Notes: generated from the sequence alone by a model not told the origin. Positions 12,220 to 23,428 are shown, counted from the stretch's first letter. The stretch is 64,000 bases of DNA from Allodiplogaster sudhausi (GCA_945643635.1 CALZFC010000092.1:80001-144000); one strand, 5' to 3'. Made by a program: numbers and translations.

Positions 12220-12960
12220 AGTCGCGCGTTTAATCTGTCCAAAGTTTGCAATATGTTCGAAACAATCTTGTTTCGAACATGTCCACAACAAAAGAAATGG
12301 CGATTTGCCAGCCTATCTTAATACACATGTGTTTCGAACATGTATCCAGCTTGTCTTCACCTAATCGCTTGTGTGCACTTCCCGTTTTTAACTGCTGAGG
12401 TGGTCACTTGGTCAGAAAAACCACAAAAATGGAGAGACAACGGGAAGATGGAGACGCAGGTTGTGACGAGCAAAAGCTGCTCTGGTTCAGCTTTGGCTCG
12501 TCACCAACGAAATAGCACAGGGCAGAGAAAAAAGACGTCGCCGGTCGTCCGGTGCCTGTTTTCATTCTCTCCTGGCCGACCAAAGTACTCACAGAAGCGA
12601 CGAAATAGTACAGGCAGAGAAAAAAAGACACCTCGCACATCTTCGAGTAAGACGAAGAAGTGAGAAGTGTCTTTTTTTTCTCTGCCTGTACTACTTCGTC
12701 GCTAGTGTGAGTACTTTGATCGACCAGGACAGTATGGAATCATGCACCGGACGACCGGTGACGTCTTTTTTCTCTACCATGTGCTATTTCGCAGAGATTT
12801 GTTAGACTGTGTTGAGCTCGAGATATTACCAGCTTGTTCTCAGCCTGTGACTACAACGCCAATGTTGGGAACAAGCGTTCCGAACATATTTCAAACTTTA
12901 GACAGATTGAATATGCGGCAGGTCCCGAGTATTATCGGCAGTCTTAGCTTCTTGTGCGTG
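12220..12960. mobile_element. Foldback/MITE-like element with nested inverted repeats
   Basis: Three levels of dyad symmetry are visible. The outer ends share a TTAATCTGTCCAAAGTTTG-type motif at about 12,229 and its reverse complement (AAACTTTAGACAGATTGAAT) at about 12,893-12,912. A smaller palindrome lies at 12,464-12,503 (TGACGAGCAAAAGCTG against CAGCTTTGGCTCGTCA). The central arms, about 12,509-12,637 and 12,665-12,802, are roughly 85 percent identical as inverted copies around a short spacer. Each arm itself contains a related motif twice (CGAAATAGTACAGGCAGAGA). No transposase frame is present, so this fits a non-autonomous foldback element. Target-site duplications were not resolved. Confidence 0.7.
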
Positions 12961-13385
12961 CTCAGTGATCACCGCAGTTGCTTACTAATTGTAAGCTAGT
13001 CGATGACGATTTATAAACAACAAAGTGTTGCCTGAGTCTGGTCGACAAATAGATACATAATGAACTATTTGCGTTCATTGTATGGGATTGCAACACGCCA
13101 GATTCGGAGACAACGTTCCATAAGACAGCTGCAGATCAAAAAGGGGTTCAAAAGCAATGATGAAATACTCAGCCAGTTAGCCAGTTTACATATCTCTTAT
13201 TAATAGACAAATCGCGTACGTACATTCTTATGTGCATTTATGCATGTAGGTTCATATGCTTAAAGTCTTATTTTTTATCATAAAGATAGCGGCTGAAAGG
13301 CAATGATATGGGGCCGAGAGAGAGAGAGGATAAGATAATAGTTCGTTTCATCTGGCATGAATTTCTGATAAGCAAGTGTATGTAG

Positions 13386-13500
13386 CTCTCTCTCTCTCTC
13401 TTCGCTCTCTCTCTCTCTTCGCTCTCTCTCTCTCTTCTCTCTCTCGCTCTCTCGCTCTCTCTTCTCTCTCTCTCTCTCTTCTCGCTCTCGCTCTCGCTCT

Positions 13501-13549
<49 letters not shown>

Positions 13550-13551
13550 TC
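13386..13551. repeat. (CT)n compound microsatellite, about 165 bp
   Basis: A nearly pure pyrimidine tract on the + strand, with TTCGCTCTC and CTCGCTCTC variants repeated within it, suggesting local expansion of short blocks. It is the longest CT array outside a gene in this window. Confidence 0.95.
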
Positions 13552-14329
13552 ACTCTTTTCTCGCGAGTAGTCATTTTTTCTTCTCATCGTGCACTTTCCT
13601 CCTGCCCATCATTCGTGAAGAAGAGAGAAAGACTACGAGAGAGAGAAAAAATACGAGATCTTTGCTTGGCTCTTGTCTTTACTCTTTCCTCGCTCAGTGT
13701 CATGAGAACTTGACAGTCTATTGAATGGGCTACATAATTCCAAGTTCTTGTATCAATTGGGGATGATCAACTCGAATCCATCGACACTGCTTCTGCTGGA
13801 GAAAGCGCTTGCCAGACCGGAATAAGTTCTACCCAATCTTCGTCCACCTCCGCGTGGTGTGTTCTCCATATTTGCCAGAAAAGCGAATTAATACTATCAT
13901 TTGACTGTTCCCATCACCCAAAACCGTTTCTTTTCTTTTCTTTTCTTCTCTCAATCGGTCCATTTACACTGCTTTTCAAAGGCTATCTAATTCTTGGAGT
14001 TGTTCGAGGCATCGAATCACTCAAGATTTTTTTTACAATGTGTCTAGTGAAAGAAATCGTCGATCGTGATGTGGCGATCGTAGAGGGTTCTCAGCACTCG
14101 CTTACTTTCGAATCTTTCTGCAGAGAAGTCAGATTTTGTGCCCAGGCACAAAGGGCAGGTGGCTTTGAGTTTTCTTTCCGTTTCTTACACTCTCCTAGTT
14201 GGAGATCACTAGACACTACTCCGATATCTAAAAAAAATCTCTCTCACACACACACACAACTAAATTAGTCCACGACTTAAAGTTCATCATTAACGGATGA
14301 AATATGAGTAAACAAACAAAATCATAACT

Positions 14330-14385
14330 TGTATCACAAAGGGGTGTGATGCAAGTTATGATCACACCCTTTTGTGGGCGGAGCT
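14330..14385. repeat. Near-perfect palindrome
   Basis: CACAAAGGGGTGTGAT is followed after a few bases by ATCACACCCTTTTGTG, its near-exact reverse complement. A second inverted pair (AACTTGTATCACA against TGTGATGCAAGTT) overlaps it. This arrangement resembles the end of a foldback or hAT/Tc-like element. Confidence 0.75.
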
Positions 14386-14603
14386 TACAGAAGCTCTCTC
14401 AATCCATTTACCATGAATAGGCATTCACGAGGCACTGGAAGGGAAGCTGCGTAATTGGCTGTCAAATCAGCGTCTAGAGAAGCAGAAGATCTGAGGATCT
14501 GAGACGATAAAGCAACTACTCCTTTCAAACCTGATTCTCCACAGAAATAGTCCAGTCTTCCTGTCTTGGCCGATTTAGAGAGCGAGAGATCTGCCGGAGT
14601 TGA
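14385..14603 (-). CDS. Possible orphan coding exon, function unknown
   Basis: An open frame of about 72 codons ends with TAA at 14,387. The product includes STPADLSLSKSAKTGRLDYF, then CGESGLKGVVALSSQ and a C-terminal segment CLFMVNGLRELL. The composition is protein-like and not repeat-derived. It lies between the palindrome at 14.35 kb and the element-end-like sequence at 14.65 kb, so it may be captured or transposon-derived sequence. No family was recognised and no partner exons were found. Confidence 0.25.
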   Translation of the reverse strand, partial: STPADLSLSKSAKTGRLDYFCGESGLKGVVALSSQILRSSASLDADLTANYAASLPVPRECLFMVNGLRELL

Positions 14604-14639
14604 CACACTTGTTTGAATGCGATGACATTAAGATCCTGC

Positions 14640-14705
14640 CAACTTATGCTCGCCCTGTGACAATAACGTGTTCCAAATTTTGGACAGATTGAATGTGCGA
14701 CAGCG
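14640..14705. mobile_element. Partial copy related to the 12.2-12.96 kb element end
   Basis: The segment TTTTGGACAGATTGAATGTGCGACAG closely resembles the right end of the foldback element (TTTAGACAGATTGAATATGCGGCAG; both shown here over a short span only). The flanking CCTGTGACAATAACG also resembles CCTGTGACTACAACG upstream of that end. This suggests a dispersed family with at least two copies within 2.5 kb. Confidence 0.5.
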
Positions 14706-15420
14706 TGAAACAGGTAACTATTAAATCATGGAAAATTATCACCGAAGGAAAAGAAGAAGGATAAAGCGAAGTTATTGTAGGTTTGCCATGTAAAAACAAG
14801 CTTCTCGAAGTAAAACAAGAACACTCGTTCAATACGTTCAATGCATGCGAGATGCACTCTGCAAATCTGGGAGAACAGCAGAAGAACGGAAGAAGGCGGT
14901 CTCCTTCTGTTGGCCAGCAGAATGAGAGTTAGCCAAATTAAGGTGAGCTATTCGAGCGGCTCATGAATCTATGGAATTCTTTAGCGTTTTTATTTCAGTC
15001 TCTCTTCTATTCTTTTCTCTTCTCTTCTCTAATTCTCTAATTCTCCAACACTCCCTTGCTACTTACTTTAATCTCATTCGGGACGACTTTTTTGTGTGTG
15101 ATCTTGGAAAGAATTGCAAACTGTCTGTTTTTCGAAGAGGAATGTGCGTTGGCTCATCGACACAATGAGAACTTTCTCATTCTCAAGAGATCCCAATATT
15201 TGTAAGCATCATCTAGGTCACTCATTGCATTAACCTGAAATTCGAAGAGGGCGCAGGTGATTGGGACAGGTTTATCTATCGATGGTGCCATAGGTATTAT
15301 AGAAAATGAAAGCAGAGAGAGAGAGAGAGAGAGAAAAAGGAAGAAAGGTATGGCTGAAATACCGGCTGCACACTGCACAACCATCTCCCACAAACCTAGC
15401 TTGAAAAATAAAACCGCCCA

Positions 15421-15431
15421 CCCCCCCCCCC
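15421..15431. repeat. Poly(C) run
   Basis: Eleven consecutive C on the + strand, 64 bp upstream of the cysteine dioxygenase start codon. Confidence 0.9.
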
Positions 15432-15494
15432 GGACAAACAAGCATTATTGCATAAAAGCATCAACAACCTTGTTGCCCGCTGAGAATAGACGAG

Positions 15495-16655
15495 ATGCAC
15501 TTGGACGAGTTGATTGCGGAGCTGCGGCGAATCTTCGCCGATGACCACGTCGACATCAAGGAGGCATACTCTTTTTGCTACTTTTCCTACAAAGAACTAA
15601 TAGATTAATTCATTTTAAGGTACCAATTAATGATTGCCTATTTAGTCTTATAATCGTATATGAACATTTTGACCATAAAATACAGCAAATAATTTTTTAG
15701 GTCGAACGACTACTCGTCGGCTACAAGAGCAAGCGACGCGAGTGGAACAAGTACGCATTCTTCGACCAAAGACAGTCAGTGTGCTCACCTTTTGAAGGTA
15801 TGAAATGTTTATTCCTAAGAATGTGATTCTTCAGTTACACTCGAAATCTGGTGGACACTGGCAACGGCAAGTACAATCTCATTCTTCTGTGCTGGGGACC
15901 CGGCATGTGTACTAAGTACGCTCCCTTTAATTTGCATATGTTTATCGCATGTACAGTACGCTTTGCGTCATGGTCCCGAGAGTAAAAAGTAGTAGAAGAT
16001 GCAATTCTCAGCGTTCACAACCACTCGGGCTCGCACTGCTTCGTGAAGATACTCGCGGGAGATCTGCTCGAAACGTGGTTGGTGGCCTTTCTTTCATCCT
16101 ATTCATGCATCGAGCTTTAAAAGTGTCGCGAAGGGAAAAGAATTTAGATTTCACTATCCTGCGGCGACTGATGCCTCCGGAATAAGACCGCTCGAAAAAT
16201 TGGAAGAAATCAAATTCGGCGAGAATGATGTCACATACATCAATGGTAATTCTAGCTTGCTTTTTTCGCCCACGTGGCGTTCATTCGTTTTCAAGCATTG
16301 CATTATAATTCAAATGCCTTATTTTGGTTGCAATGTTTTTGTTGCTCACGACAGATGAGATCGGTGTGCATCGCATGGAGAATCCGAGCCACACTGAGCC
16401 TGCTGTCTCTCTTCACATCTACGCTCCTGCCTATGACGAATGCTTCCTTTTCGATCAGCGAACCAGTTAGCATTTTTCTCCTTCTTATCCGTTCCAGTCA
16501 AAGTGTTACTGAAAAACCTTGCAAAACAGTGAATGCAAATGTTTTCAGGTCAACGTCACGTGAGTAAAGTGACGTTCTGGAGCAGCGGCGGCCGCGTGAA
16601 TGGTCAGGCAGAAGATCCCTTCGATCCCATCCATCGATTCAGTTCTACTGGATGA
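15495..16655 (+). CDS. CDO1: Cysteine dioxygenase type 1
   Basis: Cytosolic cupin-fold iron enzyme that oxidises L-cysteine to cysteine sulfinate, the first step toward taurine and sulfate. Seven exons: 15,495-15,563; 15,701-15,774; 15,835-15,915; 16,012-16,074; 16,148-16,245; 16,355-16,465; 16,549-16,655. The joined frame is 603 bp, giving exactly 200 residues, the length of the mammalian enzyme. The substrate-binding Arg lies in [14 protein letters not shown]. Iron ligands are the two His of [10 protein letters not shown] and the later His in [19 protein letters not shown]. The Cys of SHCF and the Tyr of LHIYAPA match the pair that forms the Cys-Tyr cofactor. The first intron appears to begin with GC rather than GT (GAG|GCATAC). 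The start follows from alignment; a further upstream exon is not needed. Confidence 0.93.
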
Positions 16656-16802
16656 ATTCTATTTGTACATTCATAAAAACAAAGGATTACCTTAACTTAT
16701 CTGTCGTTCTCCTTTTTTCTTCTTCAAAATATGTTAAATTATATTTGCGATAAAAAGGGCCTGGACGGGGCTGAAATTCAACATAAAACGCGCACCAACC
16801 AC

Positions 16803-16808
16803 AATAAA
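16803..16808 (+). terminator. Candidate poly(A) signal for CDO1
   Basis: A canonical AATAAA lies about 150 bp after the cysteine dioxygenase stop codon, before the next gene on the same strand. Confidence 0.5.
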
Positions 16809-17084
16809 TTCCCTTTCGGATGAACAGAATCAATTCCATGCACCCCAGACCCTCTACAACCGACTTTACATATCAAAACGTATCTGCAATCGGTGTTTAA
16901 GCAAAATCCGGGTTGCTGAATTTTAACTGGGATACCAGCCTTTTGGATTATTGTGATTTTCCGACAAGTCGCGTCATATAGCCAAGCCTAGATATATAAT
17001 TCGGTAGAGAGAACTGCACTAAAGCAATACACAAATGCATAAGAAAATGAGTAATAGGTTCGTGAGTATTGATTATGGGAGAAG

Positions 17085-17796
17085 ATGGCAATAGTCATTC
17101 CTCCGATGTCTTCCTCGTCTGGCCGGTTGTCTCGTTTGGTTCTCTTCCAGTTGCTCTTCGCAGCTACTTTTTCCCCGTGGCAATTGGCAGTTGCTACTAA
17201 AGGGAAAAAAGCCGAGAAGCACCAGGCGTACTTCAACCAGAACGACCCCCTCGGTCATCTTTTCCTTCATGCAGCTCACTAGAATTTTTTCATGAATATA
17301 GAAAATATGCTAAAACAAATTTCGCATTTCTCTCCTTGGAAAAAGAATTGCTTGAGTTCAGACTTGGACTGCTTCTCTAGCTATCTGCTGGACGAGCATA
17401 AAGACTACGCTTACTACGGCAGGAAGCATACGACAACTTCCAATGAAACCTGCGCATTCTGGGACGACTTCGGCGCGTATGCAAAGATCAACGAATTCGG
17501 ATTCGAGTTGGGACTGATTCCGAATCCATTCGAAGATGAAACATCGTTTAAATAAAGGAGAAGGCGGGATCTAGATATTTTCTTGTTCCATGGACTTCAT
17601 GGGCTTTACTTGCTTATTGTCAAATGATAAGACCACAGTCTGAAGCAATGCGAAGTTCTTTCAGTTGGTCTTCATTCTGGCCACCGCACAATCACTGCCG
17701 AATCATGAAGAAACTAAACTACGGCTCATTCAAGATCAACGACAGTGTGCCGTGGTGCTTTGTGATGGTTCGCAAGTAGTTCATTCCCGCCCTCTC

Positions 17797-17835
<39 letters not shown>

Positions 17836-18889
17836 GCTCACTTTCGCACCTCCACATTACTCCGAAATATTTTTTGTTCTGTGGAATAACTACTTAATAA
17901 ATCGAAAGGAATTACAATGTTTCAAAGGAGAAACGGAACAAGACAAAAATCTTCGAGGCCAAGGTTTGCTTCCCGCCATGCGAACACTACGTAGTCATCC
18001 ATTCGCGAGGACCAAAGAATGGTTCTTATCATGCAATCTATTGGCAAAATACAAAAATTTTATAATAAAAATGTGAACTTATATATATGTATATAGTTGA
18101 TTTTCACAATGTGCGACTCCATAAAGCGGTGGGGTTTTTCAGAAACGAATAAGAAAAAGGAGCCAGTGGAACCTCCACGGATCAATAACAACCGCGTCTT
18201 CACTGAACTGCTGCCTCGTCTCTTCCAAGTTCCGGAAGCGGAGAAGAAGCGTGCCTACATTGTCAGCTCTTCCTAATTATTCAAGATATGTACAAAAGCA
18301 AATATTTTAATTAAAGTATCGCATAAATATTAATTGTAAAATAAAGAGCTCCTTTTTCAGAAGCCGTCCGATCGCTTCGACAAAGCGAAGGCGCAGATCG
18401 TCAAGGATTGGGTATCGTTTTTCACAATCTATTTATTGATAGCTGATTCTTGGTTTAGAGCCAGGGCCCCGCCCCGATCTTCCCATTATCTTCTCCCTTG
18501 AGGTCTTCTACACGTGCCTTGGCATCACGGCCATTGTCCTGTCGGTTCTTGGAGCGTGCGGCTGGCTGAACAAGACGTCGAAACAACGACATCAGCTCAT
18601 CCATCTGCAGATCTTGGCTGTTCGTGCCCCCATTTCTCTCTCTCTCTTCCTATTTCCAATCATTCTCTCTCTCGCTCTCTCTCTCTCTCTTTCTATCTTC
18701 TCTCTCCCTCGCTCTCTCTCTCTCTCTCTCAGCTTCATCTCGTTCAATGGCTTCTCTTTGTATACTCATAACTTTCTTAAATCTAATACCAATATTTAAA
18801 GAAGCGCCTTCTGAAAAAAAGAAAGTTTATATTTCCAGCGCGAACAACAGCGTCGAGCAATTGTGGACAATCTCCTCAAGAATATTTGA
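17085..18889 (+). CDS. Single-kringle, single-pass transmembrane protein
   Basis: Eight exons join in frame: 17,085-17,253; 17,362-17,545; 17,665-17,775; 17,909-18,021; 18,143-18,261; 18,361-18,411; 18,461-18,619; 18,839-18,889. They give about 318 residues. A signal peptide (RLVLFQLLFAATFSPWQLAV) is near residues 14-35. A kringle domain follows. It has six cysteines in the family pattern, with YYGRKHTTTSNETCAFW, then HNHC, then VPWCFVMV, ending KVCFPPC. A charged, proline-containing linker leads to one membrane helix (IIFSLEVFYTCLGITAIVLS) and a short basic cytoplasmic tail ending NLLKNI. This architecture (kringle, then one helix) recalls vertebrate PIK3IP1 more than ROR kinases or Kremen, but orthology is not shown. 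A (CT)n array lies in intron 3. The exon 4 acceptor is the least certain junction. Confidence 0.72.
17803..17836 (+). repeat. (CT)n in an intron of the kringle gene
   Basis: A perfect CT run of about 34 bp, pyrimidine on the transcript strand, about 70 bp before the next exon. Confidence 0.95.
18660..18731 (+). repeat. CT-rich array in the last intron of the kringle gene
   Basis: About 70 bp of CT repeats with CGCTCTC and TTCTATC interruptions, pyrimidine on the transcript strand. Confidence 0.9.
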
Positions 18890-19448
18890 AAACTTGCAAC
18901 AAAGTGATCGGAAGTAAATGTTTGTTGTTTGTTGCTCCGTTGTTTCGCATGCGATGAATGCAGAAAATACAATCGAAGGAGTTTATACGTTAGCAATTTA
19001 TAACCATTGCACATGAAATGTTTAAGAGGTTAAAAATGTTAATGCAAGATATAAAAGAGACATACAAACGGTTTTAGTAAGGCAAGCTTGGAAGGGCGGC
19101 GTTCGCGAGGAAGCAGCGAGGTCACTTGGCAGAAAAAGGATGCTCATCTATGTCTCTCATATTCTAGGTTTGGAGGATATGAAATTGGAGTCACTCCAGC
19201 ATAAGAGAACGGGCTTTAAAAACCTTCGAAAAGTGAAGACATGTTCAAAATGAAGGAAGTGAGTGGAATACTCGTTTTGTATTTCAACGAAAACTAGGGC
19301 ATTTAGAAGAATACTGGAAGTTGCGCTAATAGAAGAAAAAATTAAAACAATTTAAGCATATCTAATGTGATGATTATTGTAAGATATGTGTTTAAAAGAG
19401 GATAAAGAAAGTGTGTAAAAGAATAGAGATGACAGTAATCGAGTCGAC
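18890..19448. other. Intergenic gap between convergent genes
   Basis: About 560 bp between the convergent 3' ends of the kringle gene (+) and the kappaB-Ras gene (-). A-rich, with no frame or repeat of note. Confidence 0.6.
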
Positions 19449-20544
19449 TCAAATGTCCATTAGAATCGCCGCGTTCGACTTCTCCGCCTTCAATCGCTTC
19501 GAAAGGGAGAATTTTGACTCCTCTGAAAATTGAACATCAAAAGTAAAGAGAAGATGAAGAACACAAGCAGTTCAGACTGGGCCTGACTTTGTGGGTGAAA
19601 GTGGCGTTGGCCGATGAAATGAACGAAATCGATCAGGGAATTTCGCTCCGTGGCTGACACTTCGAAGAGTTTCACTGGAAATGTCGTATAAATGTATGTA
19701 TGCAGATGCGCAATGTAAAGAATCGTTATAAGCATGGTGAATGAAGATTATTGATTACTTGTTGCTAATCCTCAAGACTGCGAATGTATTGAGTGTTCAA
19801 ACCTTTCTCTCGATTTGACCAGGCGAGTGCGAATTCGCTGTCGACTTTGCGTCCCGGAAGATCAGTCATGTTGCCAAGGACAACGATGGGAATCTGCAGA
19901 GGGCAGAGATCAACAACACAGAAAGGAAAACGAACAGAAGAGACCTCTTTCTTCTCCTTGTTGAAGTGCTTGTCCAGCAACTTCTTGAGCATGTCCACGC
20001 GGTTGAACGACTCGTGGTCGGTGACCGAGTAGACAAGCACAAAGGCGTCCGCTACCTTCACACAGAAGAACTCGCTTTCAATTCAATATTAAAGATAAAA
20101 GAACGGATCAAAATGTTTCTTATAAAGTGATGATTCCAAAATGTATGTATGGATGGATGAGATAGATCAGATATCCCTTGCTGACCTGCAGATACGCCTT
20201 CTTCAGCTCGACGGGGGCGTGGTCGGGCATGCCGGCCGTGTCGTGGAAGGAGATGATCTCGCGTGGGCGGTCGCCGTCCTCCAGCAGAACTTGGTACGTA
20301 TCCTCGATGGTCGGCGCGTACGGCTATAACGAATTATAGATCTATGAAACACTTTGTCAGACAAAGAAGCTCCGGCCTCTATCTACCGTACTCAGAGCAA
20401 GGAAGAAGCTCCGCCCCAAGTGAAGATCAAGAGTGTGTGTTGTACCTGCTTAGTGATGTCTTCGATGCATGCGACCTGCCTGAGAATAGCAGTCTTGCCG
20501 ACCCTCTTCGCGCCCGCCACCACCACACGCATCGCGCGGCCCAT
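19449..20544 (-). CDS. NKIRAS: kappaB-Ras-like small GTPase
   Basis: Atypical Ras-family protein; in vertebrates kappaB-Ras binds IkappaB to slow NF-kappaB activation and also restrains Ral. Six exons on the - strand (20,544-20,446; 20,323-20,186; 20,055-19,945; 19,893-19,803; 19,674-19,565; 19,520-19,449) give 206 residues with consistent phases. The P-loop is GAKRVGKT, so Ras Gly12 and Gly13 are Lys and Arg. Switch II is DTAGMPDH, with Met where Ras has Gln61. [21 protein letters not shown] and [18 protein letters not shown] match kappaB-Ras closely. The guanine-binding NKxD reads NMTD, lacking the lysine. There is no CAAX tail, as in kappaB-Ras; the C-terminus is basic and ends ILMDI. The frame stays open upstream of the Met to the 5' splice acceptor at 20,570, so an N-terminal extension is possible. 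Confidence 0.88.
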
Positions 20545-20810
20545 GCAACGCGCGGGACGCGACGCGGCTCCTGAAAAATATCAAGATATTAAAAAAGCAA
20601 ATAGCTTTGTTCATATTCCATCTTATATTACGAATAGCTTCTTTGGTAGATTTTATTTTCATTTTTCTGATGAAGTTGTTAGCAGCATAAAGCTGTTTAC
20701 TATAGTTGTTTACTTCTTTAATGTCCTGCATGTTTTTTTTACATACATAATAAATCTTTGTGAAAATATGCATGCTTTCTCTTCAGGCAACAATGGCTTT
20801 TCTGGTGCTC

Positions 20811-21370
20811 TCAGCGACTGCAGAACAAACACTGAATGATCCGCATTCCTGACAGATTCAAATGTTTTTTTCCAGCGATTTCCCACCTCTGCTGCTCATT
20901 ACAGATCGAAGTGACATGATGAAGATACTCAGTGGATTACTCACTCTGCTGCAGGCAGAATGGACCTTCAGAAATCAACGAGAACATTAATGAGACAGAA
21001 GGAGAGTTCGAATGTGGAAAGCGGAGAAAGTGATGGGGAGACAGCAAACAAAAGAAAAGCATTTAACATGTTAAAATGGGCGCGGCTGCTTGAAAAGGAG
21101 TAGATGACAACATTAACTCTGCTCAGAAGACTCCAAAAAAATACTCTATCTTCGACTTTCAGTATTACTGAAAATGTTGACGAAGATGCAGAAGTAAACC
21201 ACAAATGAGAAAACCATTAGTGATTTAAATGGAAGAGAGCGAGAGCGAGAGAGAAAGGGAGAGACAGAGAGAGAGAAATAAAATAAAGAAAAGAGAAAAA
21301 AAAAAGTCTGCAAACATCTGCAGCTTGGACTGACTGGGAGTGACATTTAAAACTTCATTAGTGCTTCGGC

Positions 21371-21401
<31 letters not shown>

Positions 21402-23351
21402 GTGAGGTTTGGGGTTGAGAGAGCGAGAGAGAGAGATATGAAGACATAAAATGAGGAGATTGAAATAAACAGAGATTTTACATGGAGTCAGTTCACATCT
21501 TCCGCTGTATAGCTTGGATATCAATAATTCTCGGTTTTATGCTCTACAAGTTTGATGAATAGTTGTATTGGAAGAGAGAAAAGACTGACCGCTCTTAACT
21601 GTGAGATGTGTGTTGTGGACGAAGGGAGAGAAGGGAACTCCGTCACTCGTCGGCAGGTAGTGGTCGACTGAAAAGAAATGGTCGAGTATTTACGACAACA
21701 ACAAAAGAATTTGTTTCTTAATTAAATTTCTTGAAAATCACTATCAGTTTTCCATCAAGTTTATTGAAATTATCCATAAATAAAATCTGGCAAAATTATT
21801 TTACAGAACTCTCATAATATTCGGTAGCTGTCCGGTATTTTGCGTTTCTTCAGTTGCTTTCATTCAACATTTAGTTAAGCAATTGATTCGTCGTATTTGT
21901 CTGTCAAAATCTTAATATTTCGTGTTCGTCTTCGATGCCGAAGTTCGTTGCTTTCTTTGCTTTCCAGCAGCTGAAGAAGCATGCAAAAGAAGGGGGAGAG
22001 AGAAACGAAAGGAACCGAGATGGTCAGAGAGGCAATCAAGATTTATGTGAGTGAAGCCAGCCAACTCTTGTTGCCCCGCAGCCGAGACCACATTACTGTC
22101 CTTCTGCAATTCCTCGTTCTTTGGTCTCTTAGCCTCTCTCTCGCACTATCTCTCCCTCTCTGTCTTTCACTGTCTCTCGCTATCTCTCCCTATCATTCGC
22201 TCCTCTCTTTCCCTGAGTATACAACAACGTATGTACTAAGAAATGCAAATGTGCCTGACAGAACAAATCATACAGATGCCATTTTCATCTCCCTTTGGTG
22301 GTACTAAAATTGGCAGCAACTGCGAATGTTGGCTACTGAAAGGGGGAATTCATCATATTGCATGATCATGTGCAATCTAATCAAAAGAAGAACTAATAGT
22401 TTATCTAATTGCTCGGTCCTTATGAATCATTGCATTGCATTGCAAGTTGCTCACTTTTGTTTGCTTTCTTAGAAACGATTTGAGACCTTTACCTGTCTTC
22501 TCTATGTTCAGTCTATTCCTCTTTTATTATTTTCTACACCAGCCACCCTCCCTCCCTTCGTTACTCCGGCACACACAATTGCTTCCAGTTGGACACTCAA
22601 AACAGGCACGGACTCCATTACTGGAATCAATTTCACCGACCAATGGACTGAAGGAGAACTAACTAGCAAGGTTGCAGGAAAAAAGAGCAATTGCAAAGAA
22701 GAAGCAGAAAGGCAATGAAATAGAGATTGAAGGAGAAATAATGTAATCTGCATGAACGGAGATGAATGTGCGTTACTGTGTTGGTGTCTTTATCTCTGCA
22801 CGTTCAGAGTCTTTGCCAAATCTCTGTTTTCCCAGCTTTTAACTCGCTCGCCCTGGTCTCTCTTCTATTCTCTCGCTCTCGTCTCTCTTCTACTCTCTCT
22901 CTCTCTCTTTCTCTCTGGTATCTCTTCTACTCTTTCTTTCTCTCTGGTCTCTCCTCTACTCTCTCTTCCTCTTATTTCCGATCTCACTAAACCTCTTGAA
23001 AAGCCCTCGGCATCTTGGCCGATCGCGTACTCTCTCTCATCACAACTTATGCACAGTGAGAGGAAGAAGTGAAATAGCATGAGTGAGTAAGAGAAGAAAA
23101 AGATTAAGAGAGAGGGAGAGTGAAGAGTTTAGATAGAGAAAGTTAGAGATGAGATAGTCCAGAGAAAAAGAGAAAGCCGCGGCCAAGTGTCCGTTGCAGC
23201 TCGAAGAGCGCCGTTCCGTGCACACTCCATGCCAATTTGCCGCATCCTTGCCCTTCTGCCCCTTTTTGTCTTCCTCCCTCTTCTTGGCCATCATTTTGGT
23301 AGGGAAAGAACCGTGGTAAAAAGTGCCAAGTTGAGAGAGGGCGATAATGGA

Positions 23352-23428
<77 letters not shown>

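Noticed and set aside
13278..13587. Frames rich in RERERE or SLSLSL over the 13.4 kb array
   Set aside because: Pure microsatellite translation in several overlapping frames.
16988..17279. Minus-strand frames opposite the kringle gene's signal-peptide exon
   Set aside because: Shadows; the plus strand encodes a proper signal peptide continuing in phase to the kringle.
22537..22647. Cysteine-rich reading (ACFECPTGSNCVCRS) of the 22.6 kb exon
   Set aside because: An EGF-like appearance in an alternative frame; the other frame (VHWSVKLIPV...) is the one that keeps phase with exons on both sides.
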